In this document: in pieces, positions 1-9,630 of the stretch | How the letters are laid out: every line of letters starts with the position of its first letter | Position numbering within the stretch: the stretch's first letter is position 1 | Assembly (NCBI GenBank): GCA_021432635.1 | Contig: MU270015.1 | Coordinates: 714,155-778,154 of the forward strand | Direction: 5' to 3' | DNA: 64,000 nt | DNA from: Thozetella sp. PMI_491 | Lineage: Eukaryota > Ascomycota > Sordariomycetes > Chaetosphaeriales > Chaetosphaeriaceae | Position numbers and translations under genes: made by a program | The notes under the pieces: model-generated | Told to the model about the DNA's origin: nothing | What the model saw: the letters and a program-made list of their open reading frames with translations, nothing else | The model's database searches: none

Positions 1-300
1 ATCCGGGCGCACGGCGTGCACCGTGGTGAGGTCCCGCCCTTCCAGTGGATGCATTTTGTGCACAACGCGGCCGGGACGGGGCTGTACGACAACATTGGTT
101 GGAGCTGGAAGGCCTGGAAGTTCTGGTGGGCGGACCGTCAGCTGTACAACCTAGTTGCACATGGAATTGCCACGCCACATGCGCATCGGCTCTTCGAGAC
201 CGGGAAGCGGAGGGCATGGAAGGGCGCTAGGCAGGCCATATTCGATGTGAATGACGAGGTGCGGCGGCTCAAGGAAGACGCAGCGAAGAAACTTAAATGA
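1..300 (+). CDS. Flavin-containing monooxygenase, C-terminal end (partial)
   Basis: The reading frame is open from the first base of the window and stops with TGA at 298-300, so only the last ~99 codons are present. The tail carries the pattern PPFQWMHFVHNAAGTGLYD, then a tryptophan-rich stretch (WSWKAWKFWWADRQLY), a TPHAHRLFETGKR motif and a basic, charged end. From memory this matches the C-terminus of fungal flavin-binding monooxygenases (NADPH- and FAD-dependent oxygenation of N, S or carbonyl substrates). The FAD and NADPH Rossmann motifs would lie upstream, outside the window, so the substrate cannot be inferred. The family call rests only on the tail pattern. Confidence 0.6.
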   Translation: MRAHGVHRGEVPPFQWMHFVHNAAGTGLYDNIGWSWKAWKFWWADRQLYNLVAHGIATPHAHRLFETGKRRAWKGARQAIFDVNDEVRRLKEDAAKKLK

Positions 301-489
301 GGAACTCGGGATGGGCGGTTAGCTTGTGCTGCGATACCTGACGGGTGATGCACTTCGTCGAGAGTAACAGCATAGATAGAGAGGATTGTTTACCCGTCGA
401 TGGCAGAAGGTTCTATTAGAAAATACGCGCTACGTTCATTGAGAAGACATTCATGTGTAGATACCCCTCTGCCATACTTAGCTTAATCC

Positions 490-758
490 TTATAGCAAGT
501 CAACCGCAACGACCTTTGCTGGTTCTGTCTTTCCATTGACTGGCAGCGCCGGCCCTCCTGCCGTGACCACGTACAGTACATGAGCGTCCTCCGCTCTCCG
601 GCCGAACGCACACGCCGTGCTGCCGGCCAGTTCCAGTGTATCTCTATTGCCCGCCACTGGAACACCCTCCCGAATGGCATCACTGTCCTTGATTACAACC
701 CTGACGACCGTATTCTCTCCATGTGTTGTGATAGATGCCGGGGAGAAAAGTAGAGATG
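490..758 (-). pseudogene. 3' fragment of a six-bladed beta-propeller (SMP-30/gluconolactonase-like) gene
   Basis: On the minus strand an 88-codon frame reads from a possible splice acceptor (CCTAG at ~763-759) to TAA at 490-492. It encodes protein-like sequence (ASITTHGENTVVRVV, STACAFGRRAEDAHVLYVV, EPAKVVAVDL) that resembles the last blade of fungal SMP-30/lactonase-like proteins, where CxFGRxxxDxxxLYVVTxGG is typical. I could not find earlier exons in phase in the next ~1 kb, so it is most likely a 3' relic, although a highly split gene is not excluded. It lies convergent to the monooxygenase end. Family assignment is by motif memory. Confidence 0.35.
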
Positions 759-1888
759 CTAGGTTCTTTGTGCTTTTATGTACCTACACATGGTCCGTGT
801 GATTCACACGTCTGCCATACAAAGCGCGGCGCTAGCCGAAGCCGACGGATCAAAATGAAGATCTAGAGAGGAGTAACCATTCGTATCGCTGGAGGGTAAG
901 TATGCATTAATACTTGTTCTTGAATAAGGTTCAGGGCACCACTACTAGCAATGCGAAATAGCTTAGCATATATTAGTTACTCTCAGGGGTAGCTTACATG
1001 GCCGTCCTGAATAGCCCACTCATACCCTGCCGGTAGATATTGGTTCTCTAAGGCATGCTCTTCAAGCATCCTGCCGAGCAACTGCCTCCCCCACATCTTG
1101 ATCTACCGCCTAATACCGACATCTCAGCACTTTCCAAAGGCTCATTTCACATGTATCTTCTACAGGTTCAACTACTGCTGGCTCGGCTTTTACCGAAGGT
1201 CCAAATCTGTGACAGCCCTAACTCCTGTTCGGTGCCATGCTATGTCAGCCGAGTACTGAACTCGCTCCGCCACGCTTTTAAATATATACTCACTGTCCGC
1301 TGCAATAACTTCTGCTTCATTCCGTCCCGTTCTTACCTGTAGTAGGCCTTAGTTGGAGAAAGTCTACCCTTCCACGATTGCGCCTTGGTCGATGTCTAGA
1401 CTAGCGTCGGGATGCTTGTCGAAAGGGGATAACTAACAAAAATGCTATTAAATGGGAGATAAATAAGCTGAACGCGTGTATCATGACAAAGCACAAAGCT
1501 TCCGTCCTAAAGAGGAATGTGTGTTAAGTCTCTGCCTAGGTAGACACCTTAGTGACCCTATTGTGAGCAAAGTTCCAACCAATTGAAGTCTTCGGAAATC
1601 TGCAGCACATCTTCCACAATTAGGCCGTCGCAGGTGCCTAAACTGACGCCATATATCTCGGGATAATCTCACGAATAAAAGCATTGAAGAGGGATAGCTA
1701 TGGAGGCACATAAGCGCAATAATTTGTAAGCAGAAACTAGAGATTTAGAGTGACTTCTTTCGCTGCGAGCATCGCCTGACCTGAACGCCACGAAGAATAG
1801 ATATAAGTAACATCTTTCTTGGTTCAAGACCAGCCTTTGCGTCAGAGAGTATCTGTTGTTGGATCGTCCATTATCAACACCACCAAGC
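759..1888. other. Intergenic, no supported gene
   Basis: Only short overlapping frames occur on both strands, none with recognisable domain patterns. Around 980-1060 on the minus strand a GTAAGC...GCTAG pair looks like an intron and may belong to lost exons of the beta-propeller relic. The right end is the promoter of the glutathione transferase gene. Confidence 0.5.
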
Positions 1889-2981
1889 ATGGCTACTCCA
1901 TCCGATATCAATCTTTACACCTCTCACACGCCAAACGGCATCAAAATCTCAATCCTGCTAGAGGAGCTCGGTCTAGCTTACAAGGTCTATTAACTCCTTC
2001 AACTTCTCCGAGTTTATGTTTACACTATACAGGTCACAAAAATTGAGCTAGATAAGGATGTTCAAAAGGTCCAGAAGCAGAGCAATTCTTCTTAATTGAG
2101 GACCGAGAGCTGATTAGCGCGCAGGAGCCATGGTTCCTTGAGATCAATCCTAATGGGCGCATTCCTGCCATCACTGACGTTCACAGTGACGGAGAGCCGA
2201 TCCGAATATTTGAAAGCGGCTCGATCCTCCAGTACTTGGTCGACAAGTATGACCCACAGCATAAAGTTTCGTACCCTTCCGGATCTCGAGAATATTACGA
2301 AACCAACAGTTGGGTAAGGACACTGTACAGAGATATAGAACATTGTGTGCTTACAATTCTAGCTGTTTTGGCAAGTAGGTGGGCTTGGACCAATGCAGGG
2401 GTGGGTTTCTTTTCCGATGAACACAGATGACAGTGACGCTGACAAGGTAGCGCAGACAAGCCAACCACTTCGTGCGTAAGTTAAATTGGAATTACCCGAT
2501 AGAACTTGAATAATATATTAATTCTGGCGTAGGATACACGTTTGATAAAATCCAATATGGAATAGATCGATATCAGAATGAGACCCGGCGACTATACAGA
2601 GTCCTCGATACTCAGCTTGCAAAATCATCATCGGGATTCCTGGTTGGGGACCGCATTACTATCGCTGATATCAGTTCTTGGAGCTGGGTCAGCTCCCACA
2701 GTACGTTGCCGCTTCCTGCTTCTCATAGACAAGTGGCGCGCTTACAAACTTTTGCAGGTTGGGCCGGTTTGACACTTGACGAATTCCCTCACTTGGCAGC
2801 CTGGGTAGCAGAGCTACGAACTCGCCCAGGGTTCGAGAGAGGCCGACGCGTTGGGGCAAACGAAAACAAAGTCCAGAGGAAGAACCTAACTCTTGAGGAG
2901 ATTGAGCGGGAACAAGCAACGGCCGCAGCTGAAAACAGGGCCTGGGTCCAAAGGGGGATGGCCCAGGACGCCAAGAAGTAA
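1889..2981 (+). CDS. Ure2p-like glutathione S-transferase
   Basis: Seven exons join in phase: 1889-1984, 2033-2068, 2125-2313, 2363-2400, 2456-2475, 2533-2700 and 2758-2981, giving 256 residues. The N-terminus ([24 protein letters not shown]) is the thioredoxin-fold start typical of Ure2p-like fungal GSTs. It is followed by NPNGRIPAI (cis-proline region), the [10 protein letters not shown] glutathione-contact segment with its ES pair, and a helical C-terminal domain ([31 protein letters not shown]). The end is a charged helical tail. The expected activity is cytosolic glutathione conjugation or disulfide reduction. All introns are GT-AG. Exon 2 is only 36 nt and exon 5 only 20 nt, so automatic gene finders may miss them. 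No neighbouring gene suggests a specific substrate. Confidence 0.88.
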
Positions 2982-3668
2982 TTTCTTTTCCTGTCGGTCG
3001 ACGATCGACGATTTCGTTACAAATCTAGTCGGCTAAGCGGGTTTCTCGGCTACTCGCTATCTGTGAGGATGACGAGCTGCTCCATACAGGAGCTTTACCG
3101 AATGTGGAGCCAAGACTGCGTGTTCCTCGGCCTGGTTGTTGGTGTTTAACAGTTCTTTACAGTTCAAATACCGCATTTTCCTACTTGCGCTCATCCTATT
3201 TGGCCGAGTGGCTTAATATACTCACGCCAGGGATCCTGTCCTACGAAGTTACAGTCACTCAGCAATTATTCAACTTTTGACATTAGTATCCTAGTGACCT
3301 AAGCATACAAATACGATGAGCCACCCCTCTAAGATCTGCAATATCGAATGTTGGTCCATCTGATGATGAGCATTAATCGAAGGAGATCGCAAAGTTCAAA
3401 AAAGATTTCTATCTTGATAAGATGTGCCAGCATTAGAGCACTCACAGCATATCAATAGTATAGGACTCTGTCATTATTACCGATTATCGGCACAGGAGCT
3501 TCGGAGATATTCCATCATCTCCGTGTCAGCCCCGTATCTCCGCGATCCAGTGCGTTTTCACTGCGTTTAATACGAGATTTATTGTATTTGTGATACGGGT
3601 ATGGATTTGCTAGCCTCGAAGGGCACTCCGCTTTTACCCTTAAAGTAGACATTACCGGCGCATGGTGA
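2982..3668. other. Intergenic between convergent genes
   Basis: Terminator space of two convergent genes. An A-box-like string (TTGGCCGAGTGG at ~3200) has no matching B box, so no tRNA is called. No coding signal was seen. Confidence 0.5.
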
Positions 3669-4777
3669 TTAAACAGTGGGCCAGCCGTCAACCCAGTTGA
3701 TAGTGTTCCACCCAAACTTTGCCTGCTTGTAGTCATACCCAACTCTCGGGTCCACTGCGGAAGTGGTTAGTTGAGTATACCGGAAAGTAGGGCAACAGAC
3801 GGCGTTAGAACTCACAGTAGTGGTAGTACAGGACTTCGCCGTAGGTGGGGTCGACGAGAACACCCTGTCCACCAGCGGCGTACACGTTGTCGTGGCTGGC
3901 GAGCACCGGCGTGCCGCCGCCGTTGAGGCACGACTTGCCCGCCTTGTCTGTGTAGGGGCCTTTGGCGCTCGTGCTGCGGCACATCAAGATGTGGTACTCG
4001 ACGTTGGCAGCGGGAAGAGGATTGTAAGTGCAGCATTGGCCGACGCTCAGGAACATGTAGAAGTATCCATTCTTGCGGTAGATATACGCGCCCTCCATGG
4101 CGGCCCGGACAGGGTCGTGCGCAATCTGCACCTCATTGCCGGAGGCGAAGACGTAAGGGCCGTCGATGGCCACGCGGGACTGGTAGATCTGGCCCCAGTA
4201 CGATCCCCACGAGAGATAGAACTCGTCAGGGTTCGTGCCGTTGACAAGTGTAGCGTCAATCGCGTTGTAAGGGGACGAGCCGGTCGACGTGATCACAGCG
4301 CCGTAGTCGGTCCACGTGCCGGCATCCAAGCTAGTGGAAGTGGCGTAGCCAATCGCCGACGTCTGCGAACCTGAGGTCGAGACCGAGTAGAAGAGATAAT
4401 ACCGTCCCCGAATGTACGAGACATCAGGGGCCTAGGAAGTCACGTTAGCGGGGTAAAGTATAGCGGTAGCCTGGGCGTGCGCGTGGGTTGCGGGTTAAGG
4501 TACTACATACCCAGAGCTCCGCGTTACCAGGTTGGTTGATGATGCTGGCGCCCTGAATGACGCTGCCGGAGCGCGTCCACGGGCCGGCGAGGTTGTCGGC
4601 GGTCCAGATTCCGATCCGGTCGAGCGTCGAGAAGCGGAAGTACTTGCCGTCCGCACGCCTGACCACCGCAGGATCGTGCGTGAAGCAGTCGCCGGAGCAG
4701 GCTCCCGGGTTGGCATAAGCCTGCACAAGGCTGGGTACCAAGGGCAGCAGCAGCGATGCCAGCGTTGACCAGAGCAT
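3669..4777 (-). CDS. abnA: Secreted GH43 endo-1,5-alpha-L-arabinanase
   Basis: Three exons on the minus strand (4777-4511, 4431-3816, 3754-3669) give 322 residues, the usual size for fungal AbnA. Residues 1-20 are a signal peptide ending at VQA. The five-bladed-propeller GH43 triad is visible: catalytic base Asp35 in THDPAVV, pKa-tuning Asp148 in NAIDATLV and acid Glu202 in AAMEGAYIY. Other family marks are WAPDVSYIRGRYYLFYS, LSWGSYWGQIYQS, YYHYLDPRVGYD and the FGWNTINWVDGWPTV end. It hydrolyses internal alpha-1,5 bonds of pectin arabinan outside the cell. Both introns are GT-AG and all phases agree. Two adjacent CreA-type motifs sit just upstream of the ATG. The symbol is given by family resemblance. 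Confidence 0.9.
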
Positions 4778-5998
4778 CTTGACGCACGGGAGGTCGGTAA
4801 AAGTGGGGGTGGAGGGCCGGTGCTAAGGTCGACACATCCGACTAAGTGCCATGAAGACAATCCGACTTATATACCTCTATGTCGCCAGAACGGTTGAGTT
4901 GAGACAATAGTTGGCAGCTCCGCCACTGGTCGCGTAGCGCTCTGTCTTTTCCTTATCCGATGTAGTCCACTGCTACGTTATTATAAGTAATCTAGAATCC
5001 TTCCCCTACGCGATGCTCCGGACAGGCCACGCGACAGGGATGCTATTGTTACAGCCGTTCTCACTAACACGCGCCAAGAATCCTTCGACCCGGTCGCCAC
5101 TAGGAGGCATTACCGAGCCAAGCTGGGGTGGGCCTCAGGTGCCTCCTCGTATAATTTCGGGGCCTAGAATTTCGCAGGCCATAGCAATGGCGTGCAGAAG
5201 ATGGCCTCGGGCCGATGGGGGATGCCTGTGATTCAATGCGCCCGCGCCCGCGTGGAGGACAAGGGCGCTCGTGAGGGCCAAGGCTAATAGTGCGTGGATG
5301 GAATTGGCGATGTATAATTACAGCGGCCGCTGCCAAGTAAGGCAGACAGGCATATGAACAGCCATTCGGTTGCGGTATTCCTCGCGCCATCGCGCGGCAA
5401 TAATCCTCTCGGGCAGGTCGAATAGAGCTAATCTGATTTTCTGGCTGGCTGGCTTCCATCGCGCGAGAATGCTATTATGTCGTGCAGAGGCATTTTTATA
5501 ATCGCCTAATCCGACAAATCGTCGCGCCCGGCCTTATTTGCTCGGGAATGCCACTTGATGTGATTAGTGCCACGCTTAGCGGGTGCCGATTCGAATTAGG
5601 CCCCATGACCAGAATCCTTTCAGGTTCGAATAGGCATTCCCACGCATTTCCATGCAGGGGGCACGGGAGTATACTAAGCTACAGAGTCGCAGGCCAAGAG
5701 CGATCATTGGCAATAAATCGCAGGGAACTGGCTGGTCGAATCCTGAGGCTTTATCGACCCCGCCTTGGGTTACTTTATAGCGACGCGGCGGAATAGCGCC
5801 CAAGGAGACGACTAATTACCATCCTACGACTTACCTTTACTAGATGTAACCAGCCCCCAACCCACATGTCTCCTACGCGACAGCGCCTCTATTCAAAACC
5901 AACAATCGTGCATCTTCGTCTGGGCCCTCCTCTTCTCGCCCTCTCTCAGTCGCACATCTGCATCGCCTGTTTGACGCGAAGACAAGCACTTGCCCAAG
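4778..5998. other. Shared divergent promoter region
   Basis: About 1.2 kb separates the divergent arabinanase and cysteine-rich-protein genes. It is fairly GC-rich with many short frames on both strands, none protein-like. Apart from the CreA-like pair, a GGCTAA string at ~5283 resembles half of an XlnR site. No gene was seen. Confidence 0.5.
4803..4814. promoter_or_regulatory. Two adjacent CreA-like sites (SYGGRG)
   Basis: GTGGGG (4803-4808) and GTGGAG (4809-4814) both fit the Aspergillus CreA consensus SYGGRG and lie 26-37 bp upstream of the arabinanase ATG at 4777. Tandem CreA sites are known to be the effective arrangement, and arabinanase genes are carbon-catabolite repressed. The motif is short and the position may fall in the 5' leader, so function is inferred. 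Confidence 0.3.
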
Positions 5999-6985
5999 AT
6001 GAGGTTTTCCATCGGCGCCGTCATTCTTGCTGCCGCTGTTTCTGTTGCAGTATGTCTCTTCCTCTTATCGTCGTTGTTGCCTATTTGGCACGTGTCTAAC
6101 AGGTTACTTTAGGCTCTGCCTGCACAGGATGCTGCCGCTACGGATCTCCTCACCAGCTCCCCCCTTAAATGGACGGGACAAATTCATCTCGATCAGGCTC
6201 CCGTGACGCTCGAGGGAACGGCTCAAGTAAGGGCATGGCATCAGAAAGCTTTACATATCCGCTTGCTAAGATGTCTTTTTAGGAAATCTACGAGAAGATC
6301 ATCTCCATCAACCCCAACTACGACGAAGAGCTGGGTCTTGAGAGCTCAAATGCGACACTTGCTGCTCGGGATTTGGGCTTGGAGAAGCGACGAGCGCCGA
6401 CCTCTAGTGTGAGTGATAGCTCTACCCTAGTAACGCAAGCTCAACTTGACTTGACTATCATGTTGCACTCAGCAGTCCACGACATAGCAGCTAACGCTAC
6501 TGCGCTTAGGACTTCACTTGTGGCTACGGTAACTACGTCGGCGCTCTGCCCATCGGCTTAGGCATTCAGTATCTCTACAAGATCGGCAACGCCGACTGTG
6601 TCGCGCCCGCAGGAAAGCCGGGCGCCGGCGGCTGCAGTCGAGTCTCATGCAGCGACAACTCGGGCATCTGGCTTTGCAACGACCAGAGCTTCGAGACGCA
6701 CATCCCTTGCACCCTGATTGCTGAGTGAGTTCCGCTGCACATTTACATAAGTGCGAGTAACTGACGCGATGCCGGTTAGCAATGCTGTCGAGATCCTGAT
6801 CCAGTGCCAGTACACCAATTACGCCGGTGGCAACACATGGAACTCTTTTGTCAGGGGCCAGGTAAGCTTTCAGGCCTAGGGTCTCAACACGCATCGTTCT
6901 TTTCGGGTACTGAACTATTACACAGATCTTCTCAACGGACCGAGGCTGGAATACCATCATCAACTCTGCTGGGGGTTCTTGCTAA
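5999..6985 (+). CDS. Small secreted eight-cysteine protein with Kex2-type pro-peptide
   Basis: Six exons (5999-6049, 6113-6226, 6283-6408, 6510-6724, 6780-6861, 6926-6985) give 215 residues. A signal peptide (RFSIGAVILAAAVSVA) is followed by a cysteine-free pro-region of about 75 residues ending in LEKR, a Kex2-type dibasic site. The mature part starts near APTSSDFTCGYG and holds all eight cysteines (C-x22-C and later CSRVSCSDNSGIWLCND), ending in GGSC. The pattern GxCxRVSCxxxxxIWxCND resembles a family of small secreted proteins common in plant- and insect-associated ascomycetes whose function is unknown to me. Eight cysteines allow four disulfides. A secreted effector or antimicrobial role is possible but unproven. 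Intron phases all agree, and the start follows from the signal peptide. Confidence 0.82.
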
Positions 6986-8213
6986 GTTTCAGTCGAACAA
7001 CTTAGAGCACAGCTCACTCCAAGAGCTGGGGGGATATAGAATTCTATCGTACATATATCTTTTAAGCTCAATTGGATATACACTACTCCCTCGACCTAGG
7101 ACTGATAGGCTTTTGATAACCTATTGGTCCATTGTTTTCTACTTCAGCCGGTCCGGGAAACCGAAGATAATCTTCTGACAACTGATACTGGTCAGAAAAC
7201 TGTTGGGACTATTGAGTTCGTTACTCCTTATTCACGGATCCCATTGACTGCATGTGCTCTCGACTGAATCTGCGGCGCCTTTCGTCCTGCCCTGACTGGT
7301 TGATACAGACTGCATCAACCTATAAGATAGTAGCGCCGTGAAGATATCTTGGCGAACTTAGAGCTTCAAATCAGTTACGAGTTATGGAGATTGTGCATCC
7401 ATTGCAAGATAATGAATGCGTCTGATCCGTTCCCCACACATAGGAGAGTGTGATGATCTGGGGGTAAAGTTTGTAGTCTACGACTCTTAACGTCCCAGAT
7501 AAGGCCTCTGGTGAATTTCTTCCGTCTAAATCGAGAACACAAATTGAGTCTTCGCTAGAGAGTGGGATCAGTTGGCAGCGGCCCTAGGCGGATAATGTTC
7601 GATTGCCTCATTGCTTTTCGGCTTTTGAACCAACATGAGCGGTAGAGATCGGCTGGGTGGGAGATGCAGGGTATTTCGTGGATCGAGCATCCAGAGGGTG
7701 AGCTGGGACAAGGTCTGCCCTGCCTCGCATTAGTTAGCTGCCCAGGAGCGGCCTCAAGTACGAGTTCCGGCTCACAGGGGCGTCACGGGAAATTTAAAGT
7801 AAGGTTGGAAGCTCCAGTCTGCCTGAAATGACCTTTGAAGCTGGCTGTAGCTTCTTATTAGCGAGAACTGCCACCGCCCGATAAGCGCTCTAGGAATAGC
7901 CACCAGATGAAGATTGACAGGACGTGCAGCTCAGTCCGAAGCATTACTAGTAGCAGACCATACAGTGGTTCAACGTATTCGAGTATTCCTTAGTCTGTCG
8001 TATGATATACACTTCCCGTTGAACATGGTACGTATTTTACAAGTGAGAGTAACCATTAGGGACATAGTTGAAACAAAATATGCTATCGCTATCACTGTAT
8101 CTGACATATGGCAGATGCTACAAGCGCAGAACACAGGTAGGAGAGTATTTCGGGTCATTTATACTAGTATCTAGCGGCATTACAGTGCCTACGAGTTGAC
8201 GGTCTCATAAAAA
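6986..8213. other. Intergenic, no supported gene
   Basis: About 1.2 kb between convergent genes. Short open frames on both strands lack protein-like composition. No repeat or RNA gene was recognised. Confidence 0.5.
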
Positions 8214-8918
8214 TCACTTCTGCGCGATGACCCAGAGCGACCGAGCACGCACATCATCGCTTTCGATGTTGGCCACCCGAACGTCCAAACCAGCCTCTTT
8301 GATCTTCTCTAGTGACGCATCTGCACCCCATCCACTCCAATACATCCAGCCTTTCTCGTGGAGCCAATGCTCCATTACTTCCCCGGTTGAGGGATCCTCA
8401 GGGAAGTTAGCAAGCAAGTACCCGCCTGGCCTAAGCCACCTCGTAATCATCGCAAGCATCTCGGCTTGCTGCCCGCGAGGAAGGTGCTGGATACTGTAGC
8501 ATGCGAGGACTGCTTCGAGGCTCTCGTCGGGGAACACCAGTTCCATCATGTCGCCTTCCACCCACTGCACACGATCCGTCTCGAGTTTCTCCTTGGCTAG
8601 CTGGATCTGTGCAGCAGATAGGTCGTTAGCCGTTACGGCGAGGTTGGGAGAGCGGATCAGTCGTTCAGTCACGGGGATCCCGGCTCCACTTCCAAGCTCG
8701 AGAACGGGGATGGGCTCGCCCGAGGCTGGTAGGAGCGCAAGCAGCTTTTCAACATATCTCATGCGAACTGGCGAGCGCGTCGCGGTCCAAGACGTGTAGG
8801 CTGGGGATATCGCATCATATGACTCTTTGAGCCGATCTTTGAGATTATCGGGAATGTAATCGGGAACCGAATGTAGTTCATCGGCTCTAGTTGGGTTGGG
8901 CGACCTAGGAATGAGCAT
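8214..8918 (-). CDS. Class I SAM-dependent methyltransferase
   Basis: A single-exon frame of 234 codons starts at ATG 8918-8916 and ends at TGA. The Rossmann-type SAM site is clear: motif I PVLELGSGAG (residues 71-80), an acidic strand-2 end (VTANDLS), motif III-like VQWVEGDMMEL, and the post-motif LPRGQQAEMLAMITRWLRPGGYLLANF with the GG turn. This arrangement fits the Methyltransf_11/25 type found in fungal small-molecule methyltransferases. No signal peptide or membrane segment is present, so it is probably cytosolic. The substrate (O, N or C) cannot be read from the sequence, and the neighbours (protease, secreted peptide) do not suggest a pathway. Confidence 0.88.
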   Translation of the reverse strand: MLIPRSPNPTRADELHSVPDYIPDNLKDRLKESYDAISPAYTSWTATRSPVRMRYVEKLLALLPASGEPIPVLELGSGAGIPVTERLIRSPNLAVTANDLSAAQIQLAKEKLETDRVQWVEGDMMELVFPDESLEAVLACYSIQHLPRGQQAEMLAMITRWLRPGGYLLANFPEDPSTGEVMEHWLHEKGWMYWSGWGADASLEKIKEAGLDVRVANIESDDVRARSLWVIAQK

Positions 8919-9630
8919 GATGAAGCGTCGAAGTTAGGTCGGGGTTGGGTTCACGAGCAAGTCGGTTCAAGGACCTTATCCCATGGATTTCGTCTTGCTC
9001 GAGGGCCAGATTGGATGCTGCGGGAAAGATAACGGTTCTATTTGCACACACAGCAACCAGCAAATTGCCATTTTTATATAGCTGCCATGAGTGTGCGGCA
9101 CAGAGGCGTCGTACTTATCCTAGGATGGAGGTCTAGAATGGAGCGGGGTAAATCTGCGAAAATTCCCCAAGACAGATGGTTCACTTCCCGAAAACTTGAC
9201 GGTGCCTATCGTGCACAGCTTTGTCTGCAGCGACCGTACTCTGTAACTTGTCCAACTACGAGGGCATACGAGTAGTGCAGGGGCAAGGCTGAAGGTTACC
9301 GAGATCCGCATTAGTGCGAGAGACAAGGCTGGCAAAGGCAATCATCTATGTTGTACCTACAGCGGTATCTTCAAAATTTTGGGCTCTTCAGCACAACTTG
9401 GCCAAATATTGCCTAGCTCGCAAATTTGACCTACCCTGCTAGACACTAAAATGATTATTCAGCGGCCGATGCAGGAGTTTGGAGGGTTACATCAATCCAT
9501 AGTTATCTCCGATAGATTCCGGGCACATCGCGGATGGTTGTGAATCGTCGCAGATACATCATCCCGCCCTCCCGTTATTCACCACAGCTCCTCCGCGCCA
9601 CCCCTAGACTACCCTAAGAGGCCGGTAGTC
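8919..9630. other. Divergent promoter region
   Basis: Separates the methyltransferase and the carboxypeptidase, which are transcribed away from each other. Short frames on both strands only. No convincing motif was identified. Confidence 0.5.

Noticed and set aside
3195-3270. tRNA-like A box (TTGGCCGAGTGGCTTAA)
   Set aside because: No B box, no acceptor pairing and no anticodon stem in the following 80 nt.
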